Shown here: positions 57,715 to 64,000 of the stretch, piece after piece | Numbering within the stretch: the stretch's first letter is position 1 | How the letters are laid out: every line of letters starts with the position of its first letter | Assembly (NCBI RefSeq): GCF_036173125.1 | Contig: NZ_CP108054.1 | Location: 9,679,501-9,743,500 of the forward strand | Reading direction: 5' to 3' | DNA: 64,000 nucleotides | Origin: Streptomyces sp. NBC_00286 | GTDB taxonomy: Bacteria; Actinomycetota; Actinomycetes; Streptomycetales; Streptomycetaceae | Position numbers and translations under genes: made by a program | Notes under the pieces: generated by a model | Databases searched by the model: none | The model's input: the letters and a program-made list of their open reading frames with translations, nothing else | Told to the model about the DNA's origin: nothing

Positions 57715-58461
57715 ATGGGCGGCGCAGTACAGGTCGATCTCCACGGCAAGCAGGCCCTCGTCACCGGCGGGGCACGAGGCCTGGGCGCCTCGATCACGCG
57801 GAAGCTGGCCGGAGCGGGAGCATCCGTACTGGTCGCCGACGTACGCAAGGACCTGGCCCAGGAACTCTGCGACGACCTTGCCCGCGCGGGCCGCGACGCA
57901 AGCTTCGTAGAGATGGACGTACGGGACGCCGACGCCGTCGCCGAGATCTTCCGGGACCTCGAGGAAACCGGGCAGCCGGTGGACGTGCTGGTCAACAACG
58001 CCGCCGTCGACGTCACGAAGCCGATCGAGCAGCTGACGGCCGACGAGGTGACACGGGTCGTCGCCACCAATCTGCTGGGGCCGATGTATCTGTGCCTGGA
58101 GACCTACCGGCGCATGGTCGCCCGAGGCGGCGGCCACATCGTCAATATCCTGTCCACGGCCGCGAACCGCACCTGGACCGAGGCCGGGCCCTACTCGGCG
58201 GGCAAGGCGGGGCTGCGCGCGTTCACCCACACCCTGTTCAAGGAGGCGCAGCGGGACTGTGTGGGGATCGGTGTCACGGGGATCATCGCCGGCGGCATGC
58301 ACACGCCGTTCATCCTCGACCGGTTCCCGGACGCCGACGTCTCGATGCTGCAGAGCCCCGACATCGTGGCCGACACCGTCCTGTACGCCCTGTCGGTCCC
58401 GTCCGGCAGCGCGGTGGCCGAACTCGTCGTCGTCCCGCGCAGGGAACCGTCCTGGCCCTGA
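57715..58461 (+). CDS. short-chain dehydrogenase/reductase
   Basis: A 248-residue classical SDR with the NAD(P) motif ALVTGGARGLGASI, an acidic residue at the end of strand 2 (LVADVRKD) that favours NAD(H), the NNAAVD motif, the serine in NILSTAANR and YSAGK as catalytic Tyr-Lys. The ATG at 57715 has AAAGG 12 nt upstream. Substrate unknown. A strong hairpin follows the stop. Confidence 0.9.
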   Translation: MGGAVQVDLHGKQALVTGGARGLGASITRKLAGAGASVLVADVRKDLAQELCDDLARAGRDASFVEMDVRDADAVAEIFRDLEETGQPVDVLVNNAAVDVTKPIEQLTADEVTRVVATNLLGPMYLCLETYRRMVARGGGHIVNILSTAANRTWTEAGPYSAGKAGLRAFTHTLFKEAQRDCVGIGVTGIIAGGMHTPFILDRFPDADVSMLQSPDIVADTVLYALSVPSGSAVAELVVVPRREPSWP

Positions 58462-58475
58462 CCTGGACACAACTG

Positions 58476-58506
58476 CGACGGCCGGGGCACAGGGCCCCGG
58501 CCGTCG
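58476..58506. terminator. 13-bp hairpin between convergent genes
   Basis: Arms 58476-58488 (CGACGGCCGGGGC) and 58494-58506 pair perfectly around a 5-nt loop, between the ends of the SDR gene (plus) and the DUF2795 gene (minus). Confidence 0.88.
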
Positions 58507-58524
58507 TTCATGGACGGAAGTCGG

Positions 58525-58719
58525 TCACTGGCTGCCGAAGACGGCCTTGCTCACCTCGGCCGGGTTCTCGAACTTCTTCTTCCCCAGGTGCGAGATGCGC
58601 TCGGTGAGTTCCTTCGGCGCGCCGTTGTCCCGGGCGGCCTTCGCAAGCTTCTTGGGGTCGGCCGGGTAGTCCACGCCGGACAAGGCCTTCTGCAGGTCGA
58701 TGGGGCTGACGTCTGCCAT
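58525..58719 (-). CDS. DUF2795-domain small protein
   Basis: A 64-residue protein (MADVSPIDLQKALSGVDYPA, then LGKKKFENPAEVSKAVFG) matching DUF2795, a small actinobacterial family of unknown function that often occurs near stress genes. The ATG has GGAGGG at 5 nt. It lies downstream of the hemerythrin-like gene on the same strand, 105 bp away. Confidence 0.88.
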   Translation of the reverse strand: MADVSPIDLQKALSGVDYPADPKKLAKAARDNGAPKELTERISHLGKKKFENPAEVSKAVFGSQ

Positions 58720-58824
58720 GGTGCCCTCCAGGCGGTGGTGTTGCCGGAACAGTTGCGGAGTGGGCGCTTCCTCTTGCGCCGACCATTCCCGCAGTACCCG
58801 CGACCCGCCGGACCAACCTCGCCG

Positions 58825-59388
58825 TCAGCTCTTCTTCCCGCGCCCGGTCAGCACGTCGCGCACCCGGTCGACCAGTCCGGCTCCGGGTGCCAGGAGCTTG
58901 TTGGCCGGGGGCTTGTCCGGTGCGGAGGGGTGCGGACGCGTCGGCGCCAGCTTCTTCGCCTGCCGGACCTTTTCACCCAGCTCGTCCAGGGCCTCGGCGG
59001 AAGCCGTGGTGCGCAGCATGGGGAAGAGGTTCTCCTCCTCATCGGCGATGTGCGAGCGGACCTCGTTCATCAGGCTGCCGATGAGCCGGTCGAACTCGGC
59101 GTCGCTCGCCTCGCAGCTCTCCAGGTCCTTCATGATCTGCTCGGCCTTGGAGTGGTCGTCGATCTCCTTGTCGGCCACCGCGTCCCCGTTGGGGACGTAC
59201 TGCCGCACGGCCGGGTACAGATACTCCTCCTCGGCCACCGAGTGCCGTACGAGCTCCATGGTGGCCTGGTCGGCGTAGAGCTTGCGGTCCTTGTCGCCGG
59301 GCGGCAGCGCCTCGATCCGGCCGAAGAGCTCCTCGACCTCCCGGTGGTCTGTCACCAGCTCGGTGATGACGTTTCCTTCGTGTGCCAT
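58825..59388 (-). CDS. hemerythrin HHE-domain protein
   Basis: A 187-residue protein with a four-helix HHE cation-binding bundle in its first 140 residues; His/Glu ligands are visible in TDHREVEELF, HSVAEEEYLYP, DDHSKAEQIM and HIADEEENLFPM. Such proteins bind a di-iron centre and sense or store O2, NO or iron. The C-terminal 45 residues are Pro/Lys-rich. The ATG at 59388 has GGAGG 8 nt upstream; an ATG at 59415 is less likely. Confidence 0.9.
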   Translation of the reverse strand: MAHEGNVITELVTDHREVEELFGRIEALPPGDKDRKLYADQATMELVRHSVAEEEYLYPAVRQYVPNGDAVADKEIDDHSKAEQIMKDLESCEASDAEFDRLIGSLMNEVRSHIADEEENLFPMLRTTASAEALDELGEKVRQAKKLAPTRPHPSAPDKPPANKLLAPGAGLVDRVRDVLTGRGKKS

Positions 59389-59497
59389 GTCCAGTACCTC
59401 CAGTACCTCCGTCAAGGTGCGGCGGCCCCTGGTCAGGACCCCACTCGGCCTCCGGGTGCCCCTGCCCGGGGAGAGTTAACGCCCGGCCGGCGCCCGC

Positions 59498-60265
59498 TCA
59501 GCCGGAGGCGCCCGCAGAGGCGGAAGCCGTCGCCGGCTCCTCGTGGCCGTGCAGGTGATACACGCTGAACGCCCTGCGGATGACCGGCTGCGCGACATTG
59601 CGGACCGGGACGCCGCCGCTGGTCATCCCGTGTTCCGTACCGGCGTGGGCGTGTCCGTGGACGGCCAGGTCCGCGCCCGCCGTGTCGATCGCCTCGGCCA
59701 GCAGATAGCTGCCGAGGAACGGATAGATCTCCGGGGGCTCACCGGCCAGCGTGTCGGGCACGGGGGAGAAGTGCGTGAGCGCGACCCGGGTCCCGCAGTC
59801 CTGCCCGGCCAGTTCGTCCAGAGCCGTACGCAGACCGTCGGCGCAGCGGCGCGTGTACCGGATGAACTCCTTCATCAGCGGCTCCCCGAACTCACTGCCA
59901 CTGCGGCCGACGAACCCGCCACCAAAGCCCTTCGTGCCCGCCACGCCGACACGCGCGCCGTCGACCTCGACGACCGTGCCCTGCCCCTCGAGAACCCGCA
60001 CACCCGCCGCGCGCAGAACGGCGGCGACCTCCTCCGGCCTCTCGTCGTGGTGGTCGTGATTGCCGAGCACGGCGACGACCGGCACCGGCAGCCCGGCCAC
60101 CTCCTCGGCGACCACCCGCGCCTCCTCAGGCGTGCCGTGCCGGGTCAGGTCACCGGCCAGGAGCAGCAGGTCGGCACAGTCGGGCAGCGTGTCGAAAGCC
60201 GGCCTGAGCAGGCCCTGGCTGTCCAGCCCCATATGTATGTCCCCGACGGCCGCGACGCGGATCAT
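59498..60265 (-). CDS. calcineurin-like metallophosphoesterase
   Basis: A 255-residue phosphoesterase with all metal motifs: AAVGDIHMG (DxH), LLAGDLTRHG (GD), VLGNHDHHDE (GNHD), ALTHFSPV and VHGHAHAG (GHxH). It would hydrolyse phosphomono- or diesters; the substrate is unknown. The ATG overlaps the stop of the upstream small gene (ATGA), making it the last gene of a three-gene coupled unit. Confidence 0.9.
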   Translation of the reverse strand: MIRVAAVGDIHMGLDSQGLLRPAFDTLPDCADLLLLAGDLTRHGTPEEARVVAEEVAGLPVPVVAVLGNHDHHDERPEEVAAVLRAAGVRVLEGQGTVVEVDGARVGVAGTKGFGGGFVGRSGSEFGEPLMKEFIRYTRRCADGLRTALDELAGQDCGTRVALTHFSPVPDTLAGEPPEIYPFLGSYLLAEAIDTAGADLAVHGHAHAGTEHGMTSGGVPVRNVAQPVIRRAFSVYHLHGHEEPATASASAGASG

Positions 60266-60540
60266 GCCACCTCCTCCGGATGATCGGGAGCCGCGGCCTC
60301 GGCCACGACGATGTCGTAGTGGACGGCGAGTCCGGCCAGTTCCTCGTCCACGGCGCGCAGCAGTTCCTCCCGGCAGTGCGCGGTCGGCACGGTGCCCATG
60401 ACCGCCACGGCCGATCCCCGTGGCTCGACGCGCATACCGAGCTCGCCCAACTCCCCGGCGGCGAGCCGCTCCTGCAGATGGGCGATGCGGTATTCGACGT
60501 TGTTCTCGGCCCGCTCGGCGTTTCCGGCATGGGCGTTCAT
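60262..60540 (-). CDS. small BON-like protein
   Basis: A 92-residue soluble protein (NVEYRIAHLQERLAAGELGE, then AVAVMGTVPTAHCREELLRA). The helix-strand pattern with a central G-x-V resembles a BON domain, but the match is weak. Both ends overlap the neighbours by ATGA, so it is made together with the nucleotidyltransferase and the phosphoesterase. Function unknown. Confidence 0.7.
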   Translation of the reverse strand: MNAHAGNAERAENNVEYRIAHLQERLAAGELGELGMRVEPRGSAVAVMGTVPTAHCREELLRAVDEELAGLAVHYDIVVAEAAAPDHPEEVA

Positions 60541-61226
60541 TGATCTCCTCCCTGCGGTGCGATGACGTCCAGGCGCTCCAGCAAGTACAGAAATGCGGCC
60601 GGCATGGGTACGTCCCCGAACTCGCGGCGGATCAGCGCCCAGTCGACCTTCTCGCGCAGCAGCCGGGCGATCGGCAGGACGGCGCCGAAATCGCAGTGGT
60701 GCTCGGAGAAGGCGGCGAGCAGACTCCGCAGCAGATCGGTGGGTGCCAGGACGGGCATCTGTACGGAGTCCACCGACAGTTCCTGCGCCCTGCCGAGCAA
60801 CTCGCTGCTGACCGGCCCATGGGCCAGCCCGAAGATCAGGTCCACGTCCTGCCCGAGGCACTTGGCCTTCAGCAGCCAGTCCTCGGGAGGCGCGTACACC
60901 GTCAGGCCCGCGTCCTCCAGCGTGGCCGCGACCGCTTCGGCGTCCTCGGGCCTGATGCAGAAGTCGGCATCGTGCTGGAGGCTGCCTTCCCCGCCGTGCG
61001 CGTAGACGGCGACACTCCCGGCGAGAGCGAAGTCGTGCCCCTGCCTCTTCAGCAGGGCGGCTACCTGCTTGGTCGCCTCCAGGATCGCCTGGTGGCGGTC
61101 GGGCGGAAGCTGCTCGGCAACGCGCGCATCGGGCGGACGGCTCCCCTCGGCCGCACCGCGCGCCAGATGCAGCTCAGGAGCCGGCCGCCGCCCGTCGAGA
61201 GCGGCGTCATCCGCGTTCTGCGCCAC
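60537..61226 (-). CDS. nucleotidyltransferase-fold protein
   Basis: A 229-residue protein with the nucleotidyltransferase pattern: FALAGSVAVYAHGGEGSLQH (GS motif) followed by DADFCI and, later, DVDLIFGL as acidic metal ligands. Similar proteins act as AbiEii-like or sugar-nucleotide enzymes, or as substrate-modifying transferases; the specific role is unknown. The GTG start has GGAG at 5 nt. First gene of a three-gene overlapping operon with a small protein and a phosphoesterase. Confidence 0.82.
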   Translation of the reverse strand: MAQNADDAALDGRRPAPELHLARGAAEGSRPPDARVAEQLPPDRHQAILEATKQVAALLKRQGHDFALAGSVAVYAHGGEGSLQHDADFCIRPEDAEAVAATLEDAGLTVYAPPEDWLLKAKCLGQDVDLIFGLAHGPVSSELLGRAQELSVDSVQMPVLAPTDLLRSLLAAFSEHHCDFGAVLPIARLLREKVDWALIRREFGDVPMPAAFLYLLERLDVIAPQGGDQ

Positions 61227-61326
61227 TGCTGCTCCCGTCTGAGACGAACCCTGCGCTGATGGCTGTACGGGTCTCCAGCGCGCGACGGATCAATCAGGTT
61301 CAGAAGGTACGGGAGGACAGCCGGCG

Positions 61327-62988
61327 TCAGGCGATCCCGGCCCCCGCCCTCCAGCGCTGGTCGTCGTCTCCGTCTTCCGGTTCGATGTCCAGGTCCTCGC
61401 CGCCGGCCGGGGTCACGGCGTGGTCGGGGGCGATGACCGGGCGGATGACACCCGTGCCGTCCACGGCGAACCGAAGGTTTTCGCCGTTGTCGCTGTCGAG
61501 GGATTCGCAGGTCCAGATGCCGAGCCCGTCGTCGACGGAGCCCCTGCTGTCCAGGCAGAAGTCCGGGTCGGCGAACGACTGGATGGCGCCCGTGTCGGCG
61601 TCGACCCGCCAGCGCTGGGAGCGCGACGCGGAGCAGTCGGCCGCGATGACGTCCGTACCGAGGTCGAAGTCGCCCCCCTCGACGTCCAGGCACTGGCCCG
61701 AGTCGACGTTCACCACCTGGGCGAAGGTGCCGTCCGGCGGCCCGGGCGCCGGGGGCTTCGAACGGGTCGGCGTCGTGGTCGGCGTGGGAGTGGGCGTCGG
61801 TTTCGGGCTCGGTGACGCCGAGCGCGTCGGCTTCGTCGGCTCGGGGGACGGCGACTGGGCCGTGGCGGACAGGGTCGGCGGCGGGGAGAACGTCGAGGTC
61901 ACCGTCGCCGAGGGCGGCCGCGTCGGCGTGTCCACGGCGCCGGCCGACTCCTGCGATCCCGAGTCGCCCTGCGTCAGCGCATAGACCAGCAGCGGTGCGA
62001 GCGCGACACCGAGCGCGGCCGATACGATCGCGACGCGGCGGGACGGCCACCAAGCCGACCAACTCCACCGGGCCGCCGAACGCTCGCCCTGCCCCGCCGC
62101 CGTACGCACTTCCTGCCGCGCCTCGTCGACCGCCCCGCCGCTCATGGCGTAGGCCGCGCCGCCCCAGGGCAGCAGCCCCTCGGCCAGAGCCGCACGCGGA
62201 GTGTCGCGCAGGGCCGCCAGCTCCTCGTACCCGGTGGCACAGTGCGGGCAGCCGCCCATATGGGCGTCCAGATCCGCGCTGCGGCGAGGGCGCTCGGGGC
62301 GTACCGCCTCCTCGATCAGGCGATGAAAATCCTGGCAGTCCGGATCGTCGGAACCGGCGAGGCGCGTGGTGAGCACGGACTGGCACAGGTCATGGAACGC
62401 GCCTTGCATGCCGTACGCCACGTCCTCGGGCGCAACGCCCAGAAAACGGGCGGTGTCGGCCTCGGACTCCCCGTCCACGACGCCGTACCAGACCAGCCCC
62501 TGCACCCGCGCGGGCAACGTCAGAAACGCGGCGAGCATCGGCGGGACGGGCCCTTCGGCGCCCGCATCCGCCTCACGCAGTGCGACGAGCAGACCAGGGT
62601 CGAGGCGGGCGCCACGTTCGTCGGCGGACCACTCGGCGGCCACCCGGCAGGCCAGCAGCAGGAGTTGATGCCGCCACGGGGTGGGCGGCTCGATACCGCG
62701 CGCCGTCTCCCGGGCCGCGAGGGTGAAGGCCGTCGCCGTGATCCGATGGGCCGCCGACTCGTCGACGGTGCACAGTCGGGCGTACGAGAGAACCGCGGGC
62801 CGGTGGCGGCTGCGCAGCTCGCGCCAGGCGGGGCGCGCGGTCCGGGCGTCGGCGCGCAGCAGATCGGTCAGCCGCTCGTCGGACACCGAAGAGAGTTCCT
62901 CCTGCTCCGGCGGCATCGGGTGCTGGGGGATCTGCGCGCCGCCGTCGGCCTCGGTGTCGTACTCGTCGGACTCGTCGCCCCGATCCAT
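61327..62988 (-). CDS. sigma-like/zinc-finger/ricin-lectin membrane fusion protein
   Basis: A 553-residue protein with an unusual domain order. Residues about 35-215 resemble sigma-70 region 2 and 4 (LSSVSDERLTDLLRADARTA, later LPARVQGLVWYGVVDGESEA); about 240-265 is an anti-sigma zinc finger (HMGGCPHC, i.e. Hx3Cx2C); about 320-340 is a membrane helix (VAIVSAALGVALAPLLVYAL); then a Ser/Thr/Pro linker and a C-terminal ricin-B lectin domain (CLDVEGGDFDLGTDVI, QRWRVD). It could be a membrane sensor that links extracellular sugar binding to cytoplasmic transcription control. ATG at 62988 with GGAGG 7 nt upstream. Confidence 0.85.
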   Translation of the reverse strand: MDRGDESDEYDTEADGGAQIPQHPMPPEQEELSSVSDERLTDLLRADARTARPAWRELRSRHRPAVLSYARLCTVDESAAHRITATAFTLAARETARGIEPPTPWRHQLLLLACRVAAEWSADERGARLDPGLLVALREADAGAEGPVPPMLAAFLTLPARVQGLVWYGVVDGESEADTARFLGVAPEDVAYGMQGAFHDLCQSVLTTRLAGSDDPDCQDFHRLIEEAVRPERPRRSADLDAHMGGCPHCATGYEELAALRDTPRAALAEGLLPWGGAAYAMSGGAVDEARQEVRTAAGQGERSAARWSWSAWWPSRRVAIVSAALGVALAPLLVYALTQGDSGSQESAGAVDTPTRPPSATVTSTFSPPPTLSATAQSPSPEPTKPTRSASPSPKPTPTPTPTTTPTRSKPPAPGPPDGTFAQVVNVDSGQCLDVEGGDFDLGTDVIAADCSASRSQRWRVDADTGAIQSFADPDFCLDSRGSVDDGLGIWTCESLDSDNGENLRFAVDGTGVIRPVIAPDHAVTPAGGEDLDIEPEDGDDDQRWRAGAGIA

Positions 62989-63108
62989 GCCCGCGCCTCC
63001 TCCCTCGCACTACGCGCTGTCACTGCCTGTCAGGATCTCGCTCTCGGTGTGTCTGTGGGTCTGGAGTGACCTTAGTGACGCCAGGGGGTGGAGCGGGCGG
63101 ACATGAAG

Positions 63109-63128
63109 ACATGAATGGCTCTTCATGT
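63109..63128. promoter_or_regulatory. ArsR/SmtB-like inverted repeat
   Basis: ACATGAA (63109-63115) and TTCATGT (63122-63128) form a perfect 7-bp inverted repeat with a 6-bp spacer, and an extra ACATGAA lies just upstream (63101-63107). This A/T-rich palindrome in very GC-rich DNA resembles operators of metal-sensing ArsR/SmtB repressors and sits 87 bp before the metal ATPase gene. Confidence 0.65.
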
Positions 63129-63215
63129 GATCCTGTATGGTGAGGGCGCGGCCCCGGGAGCCGCCGACTGCCCGTCTGCCCGTACGCCCCCATGCGTCCC
63201 TCACGAAGGACAGTG

Positions 63216-64000
63216 ATGACGTCCACGCTCACCCAGCCGTCGGTCGACCGGGCCGGACCCGCGCGCACCGCAACCGCGCCCCGGCGCCGCACCCGCATCC
63301 TGGCGCTCCCCGAGGCCCGCTGGGCCACCGCGGCCACCGCCCTCTTCCTGCTCGCACTGCCCCTCCAGCTGACCGGCGCCCCCGCCTGGACCTGGGGCCC
63401 GCTCTACGCACTGGCCTACGTCACCGGCGGCTGGGAACCGGGCTGGGAGGGACTCAAAGCCCTCAAGGAGAAGACCCTCGACGTCGACCTCCTGATGATC
63501 GTCGCCGCCCTCGGCGCGGCCTCGATCGGTCAGGTGATGGACGGCGCCCTGCTGATCGTCATCTTCGCGACATCCGGCGCGCTGGAGGCACTCGCCACCG
63601 CCCGCACCGCCGACTCCGTCCGCGGCCTGCTCGACCTGGCCCCCTCCACGGCCACCCGGCTGACTCCGGACGGCGGCGAACAGACCGTCTCCGTCGAGGA
63701 GTTGGCGGTCGGCGACACCATCCTCGTACGACCCGGAGAGCGCGTCGGCGCCGACGGCCGCGTACTGGACGGAGCGAGCGAAGTCGACCAGGCGACCATC
63801 ACCGGCGAACCGCTCCCCGCGCCGAAGGAGCCCGGCGACGAGGTCTTCGCGGGCACCCTCAACGGCACCGGAGCCTTGCGGGTCCGCGTCGAGCGCGACG
63901 CCTCCGACTCGGTGATCGCCCGGATCGTACGGATGGTGGAGGAGGCCTCCGAGACCAAGGCGCCCACGCAGCTGTTCATCGAGAAGGTCGAACAGCGTTA
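63216..64000 (+). CDS. heavy-metal P-type ATPase (P1B), 3' end missing
   Basis: The first 261 residues of a metal-transporting P-type ATPase. There is no N-terminal HMA domain; after a Pro/Arg-rich tail come the first membrane helices (ATALFLLALPLQLTGAPAW, then LLMIVAALGAASIGQV) and the actuator domain with VRPGERVGADGRVLDG and the TGEP motif (DQATITGEPLPAPKEPGDE, TGES in most members). The phosphorylation site lies beyond the right edge. It exports Zn/Cd/Co or Cu; which one needs the CPC/SPC helix. The ATG has AAGGA 6 nt upstream. Confidence 0.92.
   Translation, partial: MTSTLTQPSVDRAGPARTATAPRRRTRILALPEARWATAATALFLLALPLQLTGAPAWTWGPLYALAYVTGGWEPGWEGLKALKEKTLDVDLLMIVAALGAASIGQVMDGALLIVIFATSGALEALATARTADSVRGLLDLAPSTATRLTPDGGEQTVSVEELAVGDTILVRPGERVGADGRVLDGASEVDQATITGEPLPAPKEPGDEVFAGTLNGTGALRVRVERDASDSVIARIVRMVEEASETKAPTQLFIEKVEQR

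Overview
The window reads as chromosomal DNA of a Streptomyces or very close actinomycete. It is very GC-rich, uses GTG starts often, has a strong G/C bias at third codon positions, and carries families typical of the genus: a TreS-Pep2-GlgB set, SpoIIE-type PP2C regulators, DUF5133, DUF2637, LCP and F420-PPOX proteins, and GC-hairpin intergenic repeats. No rRNA, tRNA or CRISPR array was seen. Both ends cut through genes: an LLM monooxygenase on the left and a metal P-type ATPase on the right.

Region 1 (1-12.2 kb) looks like a small-molecule catabolic or resistance locus. It has three tandem, near-identical FMN-dependent monooxygenases of the NtaA/DszA/SnaA type, an MFS transporter, two Dpp/Opp-type permeases, a single-chain double-length ABC exporter, a GntR regulator and a stand-alone riboflavin kinase that could supply FMN. 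Strong hairpins separate the units. A decayed TetR-like reading frame follows. Region 2 (12.9-22 kb) holds glgB, pep2 and treS (trehalose to maltose-1-phosphate, plus branching) without glgE beside them, then a DUF5133 protein, an ATP-binding regulator-like protein, an F420/PPOX protein and an acyl-CoA synthetase.

Region 3 (22.2-35.3 kb) is mixed: a GT39-like membrane glycosyltransferase, a 480-bp hairpin-repeat spacer, an FMN reductase divergent from a TetR gene with three matching palindromes between them, a secreted pectate lyase, an APH-fold kinase, a CapA/MBL-fold pair, a permease/TIGR03943 pair, a NodB-GT2 fusion whose NodB metal ligands are missing, and an LCP ligase-like protein. Region 4 (35.3-43.9 kb) is a decaying island: a frameshifted DUF2637 gene, then two PP2C-type phosphatases flanking an intact catechol dioxygenase gene, a frameshifted catC, fragments of lpd and of an acyl-CoA-dehydrogenase-like gene, and the 3' end of an IS200/IS605-type tnpB.

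Region 5 (44.4-55.4 kb) is a ten-gene plus-strand cluster for a heptose-containing glycan: a UXS-like dehydratase, a NodU/CmcH carbamoyltransferase, GT2, gmhB, GT9, GT, GT4, gmhA, hldE and a second GT9. Most junctions are 4-nt ATGA or GTGA overlaps. Region 6 (55.4-64 kb) has a 91-bp tandem repeat made from the 3' end of an MFS gene, an SDR, stress-type small proteins (DUF2795, hemerythrin), a three-gene overlapping operon (nucleotidyltransferase, small protein, metallophosphoesterase), a membrane protein joining sigma-like, zinc-finger anti-sigma-like and ricin lectin parts, and a metal P-type ATPase behind an ArsR-like palindrome.
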